Shown here: positions 22,348 to 35,712 of the stretch, piece after piece
Layout: the number at the start of each line of letters is the position of its first letter
Numbering within the stretch: position 1 is the first letter of the stretch
Origin: Toxorhynchites rutilus septentrionalis
Taxonomy: Eukaryota > Arthropoda > Insecta > Diptera > Culicidae
DNA length: 64,000 bases
Assembly (NCBI RefSeq): GCF_029784135.1
Contig: NC_073746.1
Span: 101,882,515-101,946,514 of the forward strand
Direction of reading: 5' to 3'
The notes under the pieces: generated by a model
What the model saw: only the letters and a program-made list of their open reading frames with translations
Told to the model about the DNA's origin: nothing
Databases searched by the model: none
Program-made: the position numbers and the translations under genes

Positions 22348-24780
22348 ACATGATAGAAGCTATCCAAAATCACAATTTTCATTATCATATGACCAAATCA
22401 AATTGTGATTTTTTGAAAGGCCGTATTCAAAATCATTGACCTTTCTTTCAAAAAATAGTAACTCAAAATCCAGATGTTTGATTAAAATAAGAAGACAAAG
22501 TTTGTCACAAGAAACTTTTTATTACCTTGTTATCGGAACATAAACATATGGATGATCTCTGTACAAGTTGGAAGCATGAGATGATGATGATGATGATGAA
22601 GGTCCCGCCTCATTCCACTACATAGATTTGAGTTGGTCGATGATTATCTAGTTGATAATTAATTAATACATAACCAGTTTTACAAATAAAAACGAACTGA
22701 TTTAATTTGCAGATATGAAATCACCTCTTTGGGATTTCGGTATTTCACTTAGCTTCGTCTATTTAAAAGTTTCTTCGGACATGTTTGTAAGAAGTCAAAG
22801 CAAATCTTTCAGTTCAGTCAAAATGAGGACGCAAATTAACCGTCAATATCCACTGTAATATGCCGTGTTTATTTTTACGTTAAATTCCATGAAAAGGAGA
22901 AGAAGTTTGCCTTTTCGCGATATGCCTTCCAAACAATGAATTTCGACACGTTCTTAAAAAGTTCTACAAGAAGTGTTTTGTTGTTTTTCATCAGAAAACA
23001 ATAAAATATCACATTCTCCGTGCCACACCAAAAAGGTGCTTTAGACGCATCGTCAAACCATTTACTCGTTGTTTCCTGTACGGTTCAAGTCGAAAGCCCT
23101 CTATGAAATTCATCGAGATTTCGAACATTTGCTGTGGCTTGCGCAGCTTTCGATCAGACCTTGTTGAATTTTGTCTAATTTTCTCTCTTTCGCGTTTAAT
23201 CACGATATTTAACCTACAGTTCCTCTGTAGTCCGCATTGTGTCGCACATTCCCAGATTCCTTGAACCCTTTCAAGTAATCACTTCTGGAAATGTCACACG
23301 GTTTACACTTTTCCGAGTGCCATTTCACAATTTTCTTTCTCGCGACTTGTACCGTTTTGTCTCAAATTCCGAACACTTCAGGGGGTATTCTAGTGTAGAG
23401 ACACGAATTTCGGACGTTTTTTCGAGCTCCGTAAAAATAAAACATATACTATTTTTACTATCCATTATATCATTATTTGTTTATCCATCTTTTAACGATA
23501 CAACGAAAATTGTACGGAGAAAAAAAATTCATAACTAGGATAGTTAAGAGCTGACAGATTCTGAATCAGTAAAGATGCCGCTATCGCATGAACCTAGGCC
23601 AAGCCGAAAACATCTTTTTTGACAAAATGGCGGCCGTTTGAAAAACAAAATGCGTTTCAAAACATTTTTTCTTACGTTTCTCGATTTTTTAAAAATAGTA
23701 AAATTTAAAAAATATCATGTTTTAGAGGTTCATGCGATAGAGATGCAGATTGTATCCATATAAATTCGACATGAATCGGTTCAGTAGAACTTGAGATATC
23801 GTGAACGCCAGTTTCGAGAAAAACGCGTTCGAAGTATATTGTTATAGCCGTAGCAGGTTAGGTACCGCATTACTAAAATGGCTCTAACTCGGTAAATAAT
23901 AGGATTTTCGATAAGTCCTTTCTAGGGTATATTTTTGAATGCCTAAACTACAGAATACAAATTAAAGCCAATTAGCTATTCTTCTTTGGAAAGTGAATTT
24001 ACATTCAAAAATGAAGCACCTTTTTGTCCATGATTACAACAATTGGTTCGTAATATATGTCATGTGTTATTTATTATATTCATTATATTCGACCAGTCAT
24101 TATATTCAACGGCCAATGATAATAATTTTTGGCATAGTTTGTGTTTAGATTATAAAGAAAATAATAATTGAAAAATATGTTCGCGACTGACAGCGTAAAA
24201 GATGAGCAAGTTCACTTCCTTCCTACCTAAAATACACTATATTGTGTCCGACACAATTAAAACAGCATACAGATGACCAATATAACGCATCATAAATCCA
24301 AGTTTAATTTTAGATGAATTTTCGATTCAAACAGCCTTTTCCAAGACCAAATTTTCCTGAGATTCATAATTCCTGAGCTACGTTGTGGCCTTCTTCATCC
24401 GCCGTTCCAGTCAATGCACAGTGGGGAATCGCTGGCTATCAGGCAAAAAACAAAAAAGTGGCGTCAGTTGCTTCGTAATATTTTTCCTTTTTTGCTATAA
24501 CATTCTTGTGCTTAAATCACAAATTTGGGCGCAATATCATGAAATCTTACTTTTTTATGACTTTTCAAAACTGACGTTTTTTGGCATTTTTTTTGATAGA
24601 AAGTGCATTACTTTGAAACACTACGCAGCTTCAGCTAGGATTCTTTAATTTTAATAATCCTTTCACTGACTTCATAGGGAACGAAAGACAGAATGATTTT
24701 ACTCTTCTTTCTTTTTTTTATCCCAAAAAGGTATGACATTAATTTTGCTTATTCCAAATTGACAAAAATAATTTCGATTC
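22348..24780. other. Intronic DNA, mostly unassigned
   Basis: No gene recognised. A GATGATGAT microsatellite lies near 22580-22599. The block 23380-24000 (CGGACGTTTTTTCGAGCTCC, then a run containing CAAAATGGCGGCCG near 23624) has the flavour of an interspersed repeat, but no matching partner or TIR pair was found in the window. Confidence 0.35.
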
Positions 24781-25050
24781 TTCCAGTTTTTTCTTTAATT
24801 TTTCCAGCTTTTTCAAAAAATTGGTTGGCATCTCTGAGGACAGCATGAAGAAGCACATAAAACGAAATTCATTCAGCCTGATAACAGACGATTCTACTGA
24901 CGTTTCATCGCAGAAGTCACTAACGTTGATCGCACGCACGTTCTTTTGAAAGGAGAATACATTCTATGTTAAAGACTGCTTCTATGACTTGATTGAGGTT
25001 ATCGAAACAGAATTCAAACCGCTCTATGAGACTGTGGTTGTCTGCTTCAA

Positions 25051-25452
25051 GGTAGTAGCCCGGTACATAGAAAACCTGAAACAAAATGGCGGAAAAAAGT
25101 TCTTAAAATCTATTTTTTTTCTTGATAAATTGTTTAAATATAATAGTTTATTATTAAAAAATAAATGTTTTAAAGGTTCCGTATTTAGATATGTGTGTCT
25201 AGAATAACGGGTGAAATTTTAGCCAAATCGGTTGAATAGTTTTGAGTCGGTGCTTCCCCGAAATTTCGAAAATGCGTTTAAAGTTTTGTCACACGCTTTC
25301 ATACACACTACGGCGCTCTCTCTTATATTAGCTATAACTTTAAAAATATTTAAAATTTCGGTCTGAAATTTTTTGAGTACATTTTTAAGCTGTTTTTCTT
25401 CCGAAAAATGTAAAAAATCGATTTTTTGAACCCGTCACACCGGGTTACTACC
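25051..25452. mobile_element. MITE family B, shorter copy inside the hAT pseudogene
   Basis: It has the same ends as 4198-4937: GGTAGTAGCCCGG on the left and CACACCGGGTTACTACC followed by TTAA on the right. The left flank is TCAA rather than TTAA. The interior matches the right-hand two-thirds of the first copy (for example GTGTGTCTAGAATAACGGGT) with an internal deletion. It interrupts the hAT reading between CFK and the NGIPYQQ block, so it is younger than the hAT copy. Confidence 0.75.
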
Positions 25453-25600
25453 TTAATAGAAACGGAATACCATACCAACAGGATTTTGTAGGATATTCTT
25501 CAGACGGAGCTAATAACATGACCGGTCGCGAGAAATCATCAGGAGCGTATCTAAGAAAAGACTGTCCAGACTTGTTCCCACTGAAATGTGTTTGCCATAG

Positions 25601-27236
25601 TAGGGTAGGGCGGGGCTAGTTGGTCATAGGGGTAAGTTAGCCAGTGACGATATCTTGGAATCTAAGCGTCCAAAAAATTAGCGATCTATGGATGTAAAAT
25701 AGCGAATTGCTGATGCAATAAAATAAGCAAATTGAAAAAACTTTTTGTTAAATAGGTTAAAAAATACGAACATGGTGCCGATTTTCCAAAAATCATTCAC
25801 TGTTTGTGTATTATAAAATTGGTTCTGAAAATGGTAAATAATCACGAATAAAATCGGTTCTAACATAAGACAAAAGTTTATTGTGTGTATTAGTTTTAAA
25901 TGTTAATGGAAATCGCTTTTCAAATTATTTTCATTTAATTTTCATGATTTTTTTTTTATATGTAGAGGGGCTAGTTGGTCACACAAATTGCTCGTTTGAG
26001 AGCAACGCAAATAAATTTTTCAGGTATGCCGCGTTTCATTACGCCAACTATAAACAAATATAGAGAGCATATGTTTTACTGCTAAACCCAGTGTATTTGA
26101 AACGAGACAACCTGATACCAACCACCATACAACCCACTTGCAATATAATTGTCATATTTATTTTTTTGCTGTAGAATTTTCATTAAATATAATGAACGCT
26201 CACATTGAATATCAGAACTGGCAATAATGCATCGAGTAATGTAGCATACCTGGAGGTTATTTCGATATACTATGGGGCGAACGGTACAAATGTCAACAAA
26301 ATAAATGCAAGCAAGAAACCGGTTTTGCGCTGCAGGGATGCCAGGTGATTTTTTTCAAATGCCTTCACATGGTACGAGAAAATGTGTCTTAGAATATCGG
26401 ATAATATCGGGGGAAAGTTCTTCACTCAAAAACGGAACTGTGATTGTTGGGAACTCTAATTGTTTATTTCATCATTGAAATGTTGGTTGTATCTCAAACC
26501 ATATCCATGAAACTGATTGTTGGAAAGGTATGTAACCGGAAAACCTTCGATTTGTGAAGTGGTAATAGAAATGCAATGTTACAATCATTCGAATTTTCGA
26601 GCGCAAATGAACTAATGTCTTCTAGAGACAATATATATTCAGACCGGTCTCTGAGAATAAAGCCCTACTTTTTTGTCCGATATTTTCGGCCAATAGTTAG
26701 AATGTCATGGAAATAATATCTTTTAAAAATCCACGTACGCTTTCATACTGAAATGTCTTCACATATACTTAATGTCTTCAAGATGTATTCTCTGGTGCGC
26801 CACAAAGTGGAAGAGAGACGAAATCATTAGAAAAGATTGCCAGACTAATTTCCAACAACGATGATAATTTGAAATTTTCATTAATTTGTTTTTTCACTTG
26901 CTACATGATATTTGCTAACTGTTCTTGTTTTGTTTTAATTAATTAATTTGTAATGAAGAAAAATTCTAATGGAAAAACGCATATTATTTGCTCAAAAAGA
27001 ACATGCTTATTATTGACCAACTTACCCCGTGTGTGGGGTTAGTTGATCAATTTATTCTGAAATATGAAGACGTTAAATAAAAGAAAAATGTCAAATAAAT
27101 GATTCTCTGGTTATTTTCCATTGAAAGGGTAAAAGATAAGCTTCATTTTGGTACATAGCATTCTATCGCGAAACTTTGTACTACAAAGTTATAGCCAAAT
27201 TTATTCAAAAATGACAAACTCGCACCGCCCTACCCT
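25601..27236. mobile_element. 1.6-kb TIR element inside the hAT pseudogene
   Basis: The left end TAGGGTAGGGCGGGGCTAG and the right end CACCGCCCTACCCTA are inverted. Subterminal motifs (GCTAGTTGGTCA at 25615 and 25970; TTGACCAACTTACCCC and GGGTTAGTTGATCA near 27015-27050) repeat in both orientations. It separates CVCHS from LCASYACK of the hAT protein, which read contiguously in the family, so it is an insertion. No transposase is recognised in its 1.6 kb. Confidence 0.7.
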
Positions 27237-28235
27237 ATGGCATTGTGTGCATCATATGCATGTAAACACATGCCTGAGAGAATCGAGCAGCTGTGTAAGG
27301 ACATCTACTCCTATCTAAGCTGTAGTCCTTTACGAAACAGTAAGTTTGCTGAAATTCAAACTCTCTGAAATTGCTGGAATTGAAATGCTGCATCCATCAG
27401 CTACGCGGCGGCTTCCATTAGAAAATGTCGTCAAACGTACATTGGAATGTTACGAACCGCTCCGATTTTTTTTATTTATTTTGAATGGTGATCATGTAGA
27501 GAAGATCCGAGAAATCTCGATCTATGACGATTTAAATGATCCTTCGATGATTATTTATTTAACCTTCTTGTCTAATGGTTCTAAGCATGGTGAAGAATAT
27601 CAACAGATTATTTCAAAGTGAAAGTCCGGAACAATTTACTAGGCATTCGAGCAATTTAAGATTATTCTGGACACTTTTGTATAACTTTTTAAGGCAAGTT
27701 ATATGAAAAATATAATCAATCTGAACAACGTACCGTTCGATCGTACTTCTTCCTTTTGTGGCAAAACTTTATCACTAAAAAGGAATGACAATAATTTTGC
27801 TGCTCCTAAATTCATGAATTTTGAGAAAATAGAGAAATATTCCATCATTTCTTATTCTGCCACTTTCCCCAATAACCGTTGAACGATTGTTTTAAGAATA
27901 CAATTTGAACAAAACAAAACTAACAAATAGAACAGGAAAACAAACTGTGTGAGGACTTTTAGCTTCTAAACATTATGTAGACAAGCATCAAGAACAGTCA
28001 GGATTATTTAGAATGACACAAATTGTGAAACTAAAGTATAATGTTAAAATGTATGATCACAAACAGAATGAGAAAAATTAAAAATGCTGTGGTACTAACG
28101 ACAACCTTAACATTGGCCTCAGAATAAATTTCATTACGAAAAAAATAAAAATAAATTCATAAATAAATATCAATGCTACATACCGACACTGTCCCTGCAT
28201 ATCCTAATTGTTATGCAATGAATTCTCCCAGATTT

Positions 28236-28312
28236 TCCAGTTTTTTTTTTTATTTTTCCGGTTTTTTTACAAATGTTCCCAGCTTTTTCAAAGATTAGGT
28301 TGGCATCTCTGC
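28236..28312 (-). repeat. hAT-like terminus
   Basis: The sequence ends GGTTGGCATCTCTG; reverse-complemented this is CAGAGATGCCAACC, which fits the CAGNG start typical of hAT TIRs. It lies about 300 bases after the hAT C-terminal remnant, where the element end would be expected. A similar sequence ending in the same 14 bases occurs in the same orientation at 24780-24838. Confidence 0.45.
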
Positions 28313-29020
28313 TCCTATCCTCTAAAACCAGCCGTCCCGGTTATTCATCGCGCGTCCAATCGCGACGCGACATCCGATAGCGAAAGGGTATTTAATTAAA
28401 CCACCTCGATCATTCATCTCAAAGCACTAGTCGTGTCACACCTTGGACTAGGGGTTTAGCAATTTATTTGTTTACGCAATAGCTACGGATAACAGCTATT
28501 ACAGCCATACTCCGTAGGGGCTTTGGACCTTCTGCCAGAAATTGGTCGCAATATTGACAAGCGCAGTGTTGCCATATCATCTGTACAGGAAAGGGTTGAA
28601 ATATTTTTCTTCTGTACTTGATCGATGTGAAGACAGACCGAACCACATTTGACATTTTTATAATTTCGAGAAAAACGAACTTGAAGTTTAGTTCTATAAG
28701 GGGTTTTCGTTGATCATTCAGAACTATTTCGATACGTTAATTCTGCTACTTAACTTATGACCAAGCGATTTCCTCCCACTGATGGTTGCTGAACACAACA
28801 CGAAAACATCATTACAAGACACTATTTTGACTCACAGTTTTTGGTTTTAACCACTTGTAAACTCGTTACACTTCTGCCATCGGATTACAGTCATTAAAGA
28901 CATGAGAGTTAGAAAAAAGAAGCAATTTGCGTGCCGTCGAGTGAAGCTTTCACACCCGGGGCGGAAGAGTCGATTCGCGATCTGTGGTTGAGTCCGATTG
29001 AAGACTACCAATCGACTGTG
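28313..29020. other. Intronic DNA, unassigned
   Basis: No gene or repeat pair recognised. It precedes a mariner fragment. Confidence 0.35.
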
Positions 29021-29430
29021 GGGGGCGAACTGTAGAGGAAGGCGGGAACTTTGTGGAGAAGGAATGGTGTTCAAGCTAAAATGGAATTTGGTGGTCAATC
29101 AAGTGGAAGCAAAGGATACCTTGCGATGAGCCGTGTTCGGGGAATGGTTCGAGCAATGGGCTACGGTAAGAAAGAAGGCTAAATCAATGGTCCTTACAAA
29201 AAGCATGAAACGCAGTAATGGTCCAGTAAGGTTCGAATTAAGAGTTTGATCATAAGGAAGCTGCTCAAAGTGGATAGTATTCCCTGCCAATACCACCAAA
29301 CACACTCAAAAATGATCCTGGTCGTCAATCCTGATCTGACCGTAGTTTTTTGACAGCTCGTCGCTTTTTGACCGCGACGTAAGGGTCCCACTTTTTATCA
29401 ACAGTCACCAGTGATCCACAGATGGAAATC
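29021..29430 (-). pseudogene. Mariner transposase fragment
   Basis: The minus strand reads CGSLVTVDKKWDPYVAVKKRRAVKKL at about 29335-29412, corresponding to the MVTGDEKWV.Y.N.KRKR.W.K motif around the first catalytic Asp. It is followed by VWWYWQGI and FEQLPYDQTLNSN in shifted frames, matching CVWWDWKGI and ELLPYGQTLNSD of the 50652-51686 transposase. GDEK has become VDKK. Later catalytic motifs are not clear. Several stops and frameshifts; inactive. Confidence 0.65.
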
Positions 29431-32400
29431 ATTTTTTTGAAGTGGTCCCAATTTTTATTCTGTGTAATGTTTGTGTAATGTTTAGTTCCAGGGCAATCGG
29501 AATAGTGTCTAAGGTAATTTGTGCAGGGCCCGTCCTTCAGTAAGGGTAAATTATCGAAAAATGGAAGCGTTTCCCTTTTCTCAAACGTTTGTTCTGTCCA
29601 TTTGCATGCTTCCAACTTGTATCCTTAATAACGAACAACTAATACATCGACTGCGTCCACCGTTCCCTTTGGCTATAAGTTGGCCATTCGCGATTTCAAA
29701 TCACAGTAACGATTCAGCTAGCGAGCAAACAACATTTCTCAGCAGCACTGATGTCACAAATGGAGAATTTGCTCGACACAATGGAATATATCGAAAAATT
29801 AAGAGTGCTTCTGTATTTTTGCATCACATGCACACATTGTTTTCATGCGGTGCTCAAGATTATTGGTGACTCTTTCGGATGGACAATTTAATTTTCGTGA
29901 ATTCGAGCATTATTTCCGGGTTAAAAGTTGCGAAAAAGTGCAGAACTTTTAAAGCCGAAGATGTGAAGAAGATATTTTCCAGCGGTAAGTGATGTGTTCT
30001 CCGGTGAAAAACTGAAGGTAAGAATTAGATCTTGTTGTCACCAACGCACAACCGATTCGGTTCGGATTTTCTATTGCCGTTCTACGAAAGAAGCTGCTTA
30101 GCGGAATTTGTGAATTGCTTCTTGGGGAAATATTATTTTTGAGAGCGTAGAAAATATAATTTTGTTAAGCGATACTGAAAAACTACTCGGATATCCAAAA
30201 AGTTCAGTGTTTTATTGTCGCTCAAGATAACCAACCACTTTGATTGTTGGTTGAACATGTTAATGCTGAGAGTTAATTTGAGCCCCTTAGTGCAATCATT
30301 TATTCGTCGGTCCTTGCCAGTGCTACGAGATATTTGTCTTTGCCATTTTTATGTTTCTATAATGTATATTCTCGCCGGTAATAATTTCATAGTCTATCGT
30401 TAATAATGCAGTCGGGACTTGGACCCCACCCTTCTAATTTTATTTTTTTTTTGTTTTCTTGCTTTCATTTGTTGTCGTGAGTGTATATATTAATATTAGA
30501 AATGTCATAAGCAGCAGCGTGAAAACGCGTTTACGGTTCAATATTATTGGGGCTGGCGAAAACATCGCGGATTAAAATATAACGCGAGAGAAAACCGCTG
30601 CTTTTCAAAGCAGAGATTTTAGAAAAATAAGCTGTCCTTCCGACACGTGAACTCTAGTACTAATTTTTTTTTCTCATCAGTTATTGGAATTTTTAAAAAA
30701 TGTGATTTTTGATGATTTTATGTCCTGTTTGTTTATCAATCGAACCGTATAAAATTTGTTCAATTCAAGTATTATCGTTCACTAATGACAGCTGCCACAC
30801 ACCCTCGATTCAAACGAATCAATAATCCGAAAATGAGAAATTGTAATCGATCTAATTTGCTATACAGTCAATTAAACTGTTGTGTAGTATATACTCATAC
30901 AGTGTGTTTAGTGCACATATAAATGCACGATTTTGCACAAATAAATCTAAGTCCACAAGGTTGCAGGGCTGATTGCTGCTGATAGTCATGTGTTGACGCG
31001 AGGGAATCCGAACGAGTGGGAAAACAACCATAAAGAAGAGAAAAAAATTGCGAATAAAATTAATTTTCTCGCTCGAATCAAACCTTTGGGTGTTATCTAA
31101 AGGCATTCGTAAAATAGTCTCATAAATTATTCGCTCCGTTCTCCCGTTCGCTTCCCTCGCCATCATCCACCTCCGCCACTCGTCGGAGTTTGGGTACCTC
31201 TACTAGTTACGGCTTGGTGAGCTTCTGAATTACACGAATAAGTGAGTTGTGTTCGACTAGTGCCAACGTTGTGTACACTCCCTCAGAAGGGCCGTCCACT
31301 ATGTGTGGTCGGAGGCACAAAAAAACACGTCAACCTTATCCTATACCCCCACACCAACGCAGGTGAACCAGGAAGGGTTTGTGGTACGGGGATATTCGCT
31401 GACGTATACGTTCGATGCAGTTAAGCCAACACGCACGAATATGCGTTAAACCTTTGGTATGGTTGTGGTATGGATCTGCACTGAACCGCGCATACACACC
31501 TATGATGCAACAACAAAACAGCACTGCGTCGTGCCGAAAGCATGCGTTCGGTTGTGCTCTACTCTATTTACAGTAGCAGGTATTTTTATTGAAATACTAC
31601 AACCCGACGAAAAATTTAATAAATGCTGTTCGTTTTTTTTTTGCTGCCTGACCAACCATCACCTCCGCCGGGTGTGCAGTAATTATTTTATCTATAAATG
31701 TCGATCGAGTGCGCTATTCCGAGAGGTATAATTTCACGTAAATCAACGTCGTCACTCTAATGCGGGTGCAATTTGCGGCATCTCCTATTCGCGTGGAGAT
31801 TTTTCACTTTTGAAAACTCTCGTGGTTTCCCGGCACCGTTGCGGTTCGCTACGCTGGATATTCCAGCGCACTCACCAAAGGGTCGTTCATTAAATTTAAT
31901 TAATTTCCCTTCCAGCACACTTGAACGAGGAATTGAACGAGTTCAATTAGTTCTGGAGTTCATAATTTGATTCAGCGAAGCTGCCTTAATGTGATTAACG
32001 AATCCTTTAGGTAGGGGTTTTCAAACCAAAATGATTACCCTAGGTTGGGCTGGGCTGTACACATTTCTCACCTTCGTAGGTAGGCTGTACGGGAAATTAA
32101 TAATTAATGAGAGAATTAAATATTAATATTCTCCGCCACTGACGGCAGACCAAATTTATCCCCCTCCCCCACGAGTGAGTACAAATGGACGCCATTTTGA
32201 CTGATGGAAACCATTTTTCCAACAAACAATTGAAATTAATTATGCTCTCATTACGTCGATAATAATGTCTAACGGGGAGGAAGGTTGTGCTACCGAACAG
32301 CATAATTGCTGCTAGTAACAAGCGAGATGCCTCCGATGGGCTTTCTTCTGCAATGGTGCTGCAATGGAACACACCTTCTGTCTCTCTCGCACGCTTACAA

Positions 32401-32937
32401 TGGTATATTGTTTGCTAATTTGGCGATTATACCTGCTGGTGCTCCATCGGGTGGAAAATTACACGTGAGCTTGCATGGTGTTCAGCAGTTTTACCAGGAA
32501 TAGTGTTGAAGTGGTGAAAATTCTTCGGGCTGTTTGAATTTTATGTGAATGGTGTAATGTTCCGAGAAATCCACTTACATGGAAGCTATCATAAATGTAT
32601 ATCAAATATTGCTTTTTGCTGCACTGCCAATTCCTGAATGGTAAAGACACGATCGTCCATTGAATTTTACTTTCATCAGGTCCGTGAAATCCTTTTTTAC
32701 TCAATTTGAATGCCTTGTTTTCTCTAGCCGATCTCGATAACAATTAGAAATGAAACGGATATCCGATAACTATCCGGCCGGAAATTAGATAAAATCAATA
32801 ATTTCTCATTAACACAAGATAAATAATCAAATTAGCCCATTAACGTCATTTATACATCATTAACCATATGATTTTCTAACTGAAATGTTTTTAAAACAAA
32901 GTTATTATTAATTCATTACACGAATTTATCAACAGTC
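29431..32937. other. Intronic DNA with low repeat content
   Basis: No gene is supported. A CAGTAAGGG / TTTGTTCTGTCCATTTGCATG block at 29536-29608 resembles part of repeat family Q. From about 31130 to 32600 the sequence is GC-richer, apparently unique, and free of TIR structures, and so may hold vg regulatory elements. Short frames there have no recognisable domains. Confidence 0.4.
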
Positions 32938-32940
32938 TTA

Positions 32941-35016
32941 GGGGCTGTCCACATACCACGTGGACAGAAAAAGCATGTTTTTAGAAACCCCCCTCCCTCT
33001 CCGTGGACAAGCGTGGACATCCCCTATACTCCTCACCCTGTTGTCCACGTGCACATTTCTCCAGTTTTCGGAAGAAAGTCAAGAAGAACCTATATTTTCC
33101 GCTTAAATCTAATTCCAAGTTTGTTTCAATTTTCTGCTACTTGTTATGTTAATAGAAAGAATAGCATTATCAATAGTAACGGTTTGTATTAAATTCACCG
33201 ATTTTGATATCATCGCGCTGTTCAAATCGTCTAAATGTTGTAATGGGTTACTAGTTTTAGATCGACATGAAGAGCAAAAATGTATGGACCCCATTGGTCA
33301 TTTTTTTTTATCCCATTTATTTATTTATCAGGCTCATTAGTATTTTATCTGTAACAGAGCCGGGTTTTTATCGTGTAGATGTACATATGTTTATGTTTCT
33401 ATAAATTGTAAATTACACAGTAGAAGTAGTAGCCATTTAGGCGTTAGGTTTTCTGTTCCATTACATTATGGTAAATTACACTCTAGTAGCCATTTCGGCG
33501 TAAGGGTATTCTATCTGTTCTTCCATTGTTCAGCAGACCGGACAGCGGGGACAGTTGATATTGATCATTGTTTGGTTATTTATAGAACAGCAGCCCGATT
33601 TTTCTTGCAGAGCAGAGCAGTTGTATGGATGAATCGATCTTTGTTCCACCGTGGATCGATTTCCATAGCTGATGATGGTTGCGTGGACGTAATTATTCTA
33701 TAACAACACAAAGATGGTCAATTGAGGGCCCTGAGTTTGAACTCACGATCGATCGCTTAGTAAGCGAACGCGTAACCAAGTGGCTACGAAGACCCCCAAT
33801 CACACATTGGTCATTGATTTTAGATATTGTTTTAATTTCTTTTTTTAATTCAATTTCCATTCAATTTTTTTAAATTCTAAAATGAACGTAATTTGTCTCA
33901 GAATCCATTCATTTACATCAAAGATCGAAATTCTCGCTCGGCTGCGCGATAAACATTCAGTCAATCAATCTAGTTTTTGATGAACCGTGTATTGTTGATA
34001 TTTTCGTCTCTTCCTTTTCACCGAAAATTCATTTTCACAGAAAAAGAGATGTGGAAAATCTCTATCTCGAAAGTTCAACGAGAATGCTCTTTCGTCTCTC
34101 ATTTGGTATTGAAAATATGGAGCGAAAAATCAAAGCTAACTTTACCAACATTAGTCAGTTAGAGCAGCGTCCAAACGATCTGCATTTGGACAGCGTCTGA
34201 ATTGTACAAATATTACTCCATTTCATGTTCACTTCACGATGAAACCCAATATTGCCGCATGTTTTCAGTTGTACTGAAGAAGTGAAAAACCATTATCGGC
34301 ATCAAGGAGTCGCTGTCAAGTCCAATCGGGTTGTGCAAATATTGCAACCTTGCAACCCACTAGAAGCGTATTACAAAAATTACCAGATATAAAGATAAAG
34401 AGAATAAAGAAATAAAGAGATAAAGAGAAAAACATCATTGCAAGAAACAGATTTTCACAGATACGGCCCGCGCACTCATGGGAGAATTTGTTGTTCGTTT
34501 AAATTTTCGGAAAACCTTAGGAGCTCTCGGAAAATAAATACGAAGCCGTTTTGTCATCAAGAGCAGAAGCTGAAACGAAACCTGCACATGAGTCTTGATT
34601 TTTCATACTACAAAAATTTCAACATTCTTTGTGTCTTTATGCTGACGAAATACATGGTCCTCTATTACCGTTTGGAATAATTTGATCGATGCCAGCTCAT
34701 GCGCGTTTCTTTCAGAATATAAATCTCTGGAAAGAAGTCCAGCCATATGAAAAAATATGGATGTCTGACCGGGCAGCACTCTCAGGCAACTCAGTCTTTT
34801 TATTGTTGAATACAGAGTATTCAGGGTGGGCGTAAAGTTAAAAATATCTTGCAAACAAAGGGCAGATTTCATTGAATTTTGTTTGACTTAAAAATATACT
34901 TTACGTGTCCACGTGGACATTATCTAAACCCCCTCCCCCCTCACCGTGGACAAGCGTGAACATTTTCGTAATCCCTACCCCCCCTAAAGTTGTCCACGTG
35001 GTATGTGGACAGCCCC
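32941..35016. mobile_element. TTA-flanked TIR element, PIF/Harbinger-like
   Basis: GGGGCTGTCCACATACCACG at 32941 and CGTGGTATGTGGACAGCCCC ending at 35016 are perfect inverted repeats, extending to TGGACA. TTA flanks both sides (32938-32940 and 35017-35019). A 3-bp TTA target duplication is the habit of PIF/Harbinger elements, so I infer that superfamily. Each end carries about 100 bases of pyrimidine-rich sequence with repeated GTGGACAAGCGTG(G/A)AC motifs. The 1.8 kb interior lacks a recognisable transposase and contains a SINE-like unit. Confidence 0.75.
33480..33795 (-). repeat. tRNA-derived SINE candidate
   Basis: The minus strand carries an A-box TAGCCACTTGGTTA (33772-33785) and a B-box-like GAGTTCAAACTC (33732-33743), at tRNA-like spacing, preceded by a G-rich start. 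The body extends leftward in the window; its far boundary is uncertain, set where GTAAATTACAC(A/T)-type direct repeats (about 33408-33490) begin. The B-box departs slightly from consensus. It is not a functional tRNA because no acceptor stem is seen. Confidence 0.5.
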
Positions 35017-35712
35017 TTACTTTTATTATTACACTGAGAGAAATAAAAATAGCATCACCATGCTTTTTACACTATTTTTACAGTATTCTGTGTTACGATT
35101 CTAGCTTCTTATATCTAATCATCTGTTTACTGTTTACAACTTTCCGAACCACAATGTGAAATACAAAAGTTTTTAACCAGGGCAGATACATCAAAAAAAC
35201 AGTGCGAAATAAAAATAGAAAAAAAAATCACCTATCACTCATTTGACAGCGTTTTATTTTGGTTTTCACAACAATAGAATTTGAGTCAAAGCTGCGCCTG
35301 CAAATGACGGATCTCTCTAGTAGCATGACCGAAAAAGAACCTGAAACTATTGAGAACAAGAGCAGAGGGTCCAAAGTCTTCAAGGGGAATGGTTGTGATA
35401 GCTGTTATCCATGGTTGTTATGCAAAAAAAGAAATGGATGAACTCCTAAGTTTATCTATTTCTTTCCTTCTGTTCCTTCTGTGACCTTCTCAGATTGGAA
35501 AATATAGAGTCTATTGGAGAAATCTTTAAGGAGTTTCCCAGCAACCTTCTCAGGTTGCTATAAATAACCTCAGTCGAGACTATTGAAAAATTTTGAAATG
35601 TGATACGAGTGATGAATGAAAATATGACGTTTGAGAGTTTTGAAAGGAGTTTTCTCAGGTCAGAATAGATATTAGTTTTGAAATCTCGTTTCGCCGAATA
35701 TTCTCAACCATA

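Larger units (their letters stand above)
24785..27985 (+). pseudogene. hAT-superfamily transposase pseudogene split by two MITEs
   Basis: Several collinear pieces of a hAT-type (DUF4371-like) transposase are readable. The first, about 24829-24948, is GISEDSMKKHIKRNSFSLITDDSTDVSSQKSL; after a frameshift it continues YVKDCFYDLIEVIETEF. The second, 25460-25600, is NGIPYQQDFVGYSSDGANNM, then KDCPDLFPLKCVCHS. The third, 27242-27340, is LCASYACKHMPERIEQLCKDIYSYL. The fourth, 27375-27585, includes LHPSATRRLPLENVVKRTLECYEPLR and LNDPSMIIYLTFLSN. The fifth, about 27868-27975, is PITVERLF, stop, EYNLNKTKLTNRTG, the C-terminal dimerisation region. Frameshifts and stops are frequent. The two gaps coincide with MITEs at 25051-25452 and 25601-27236. 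Confidence 0.8.
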
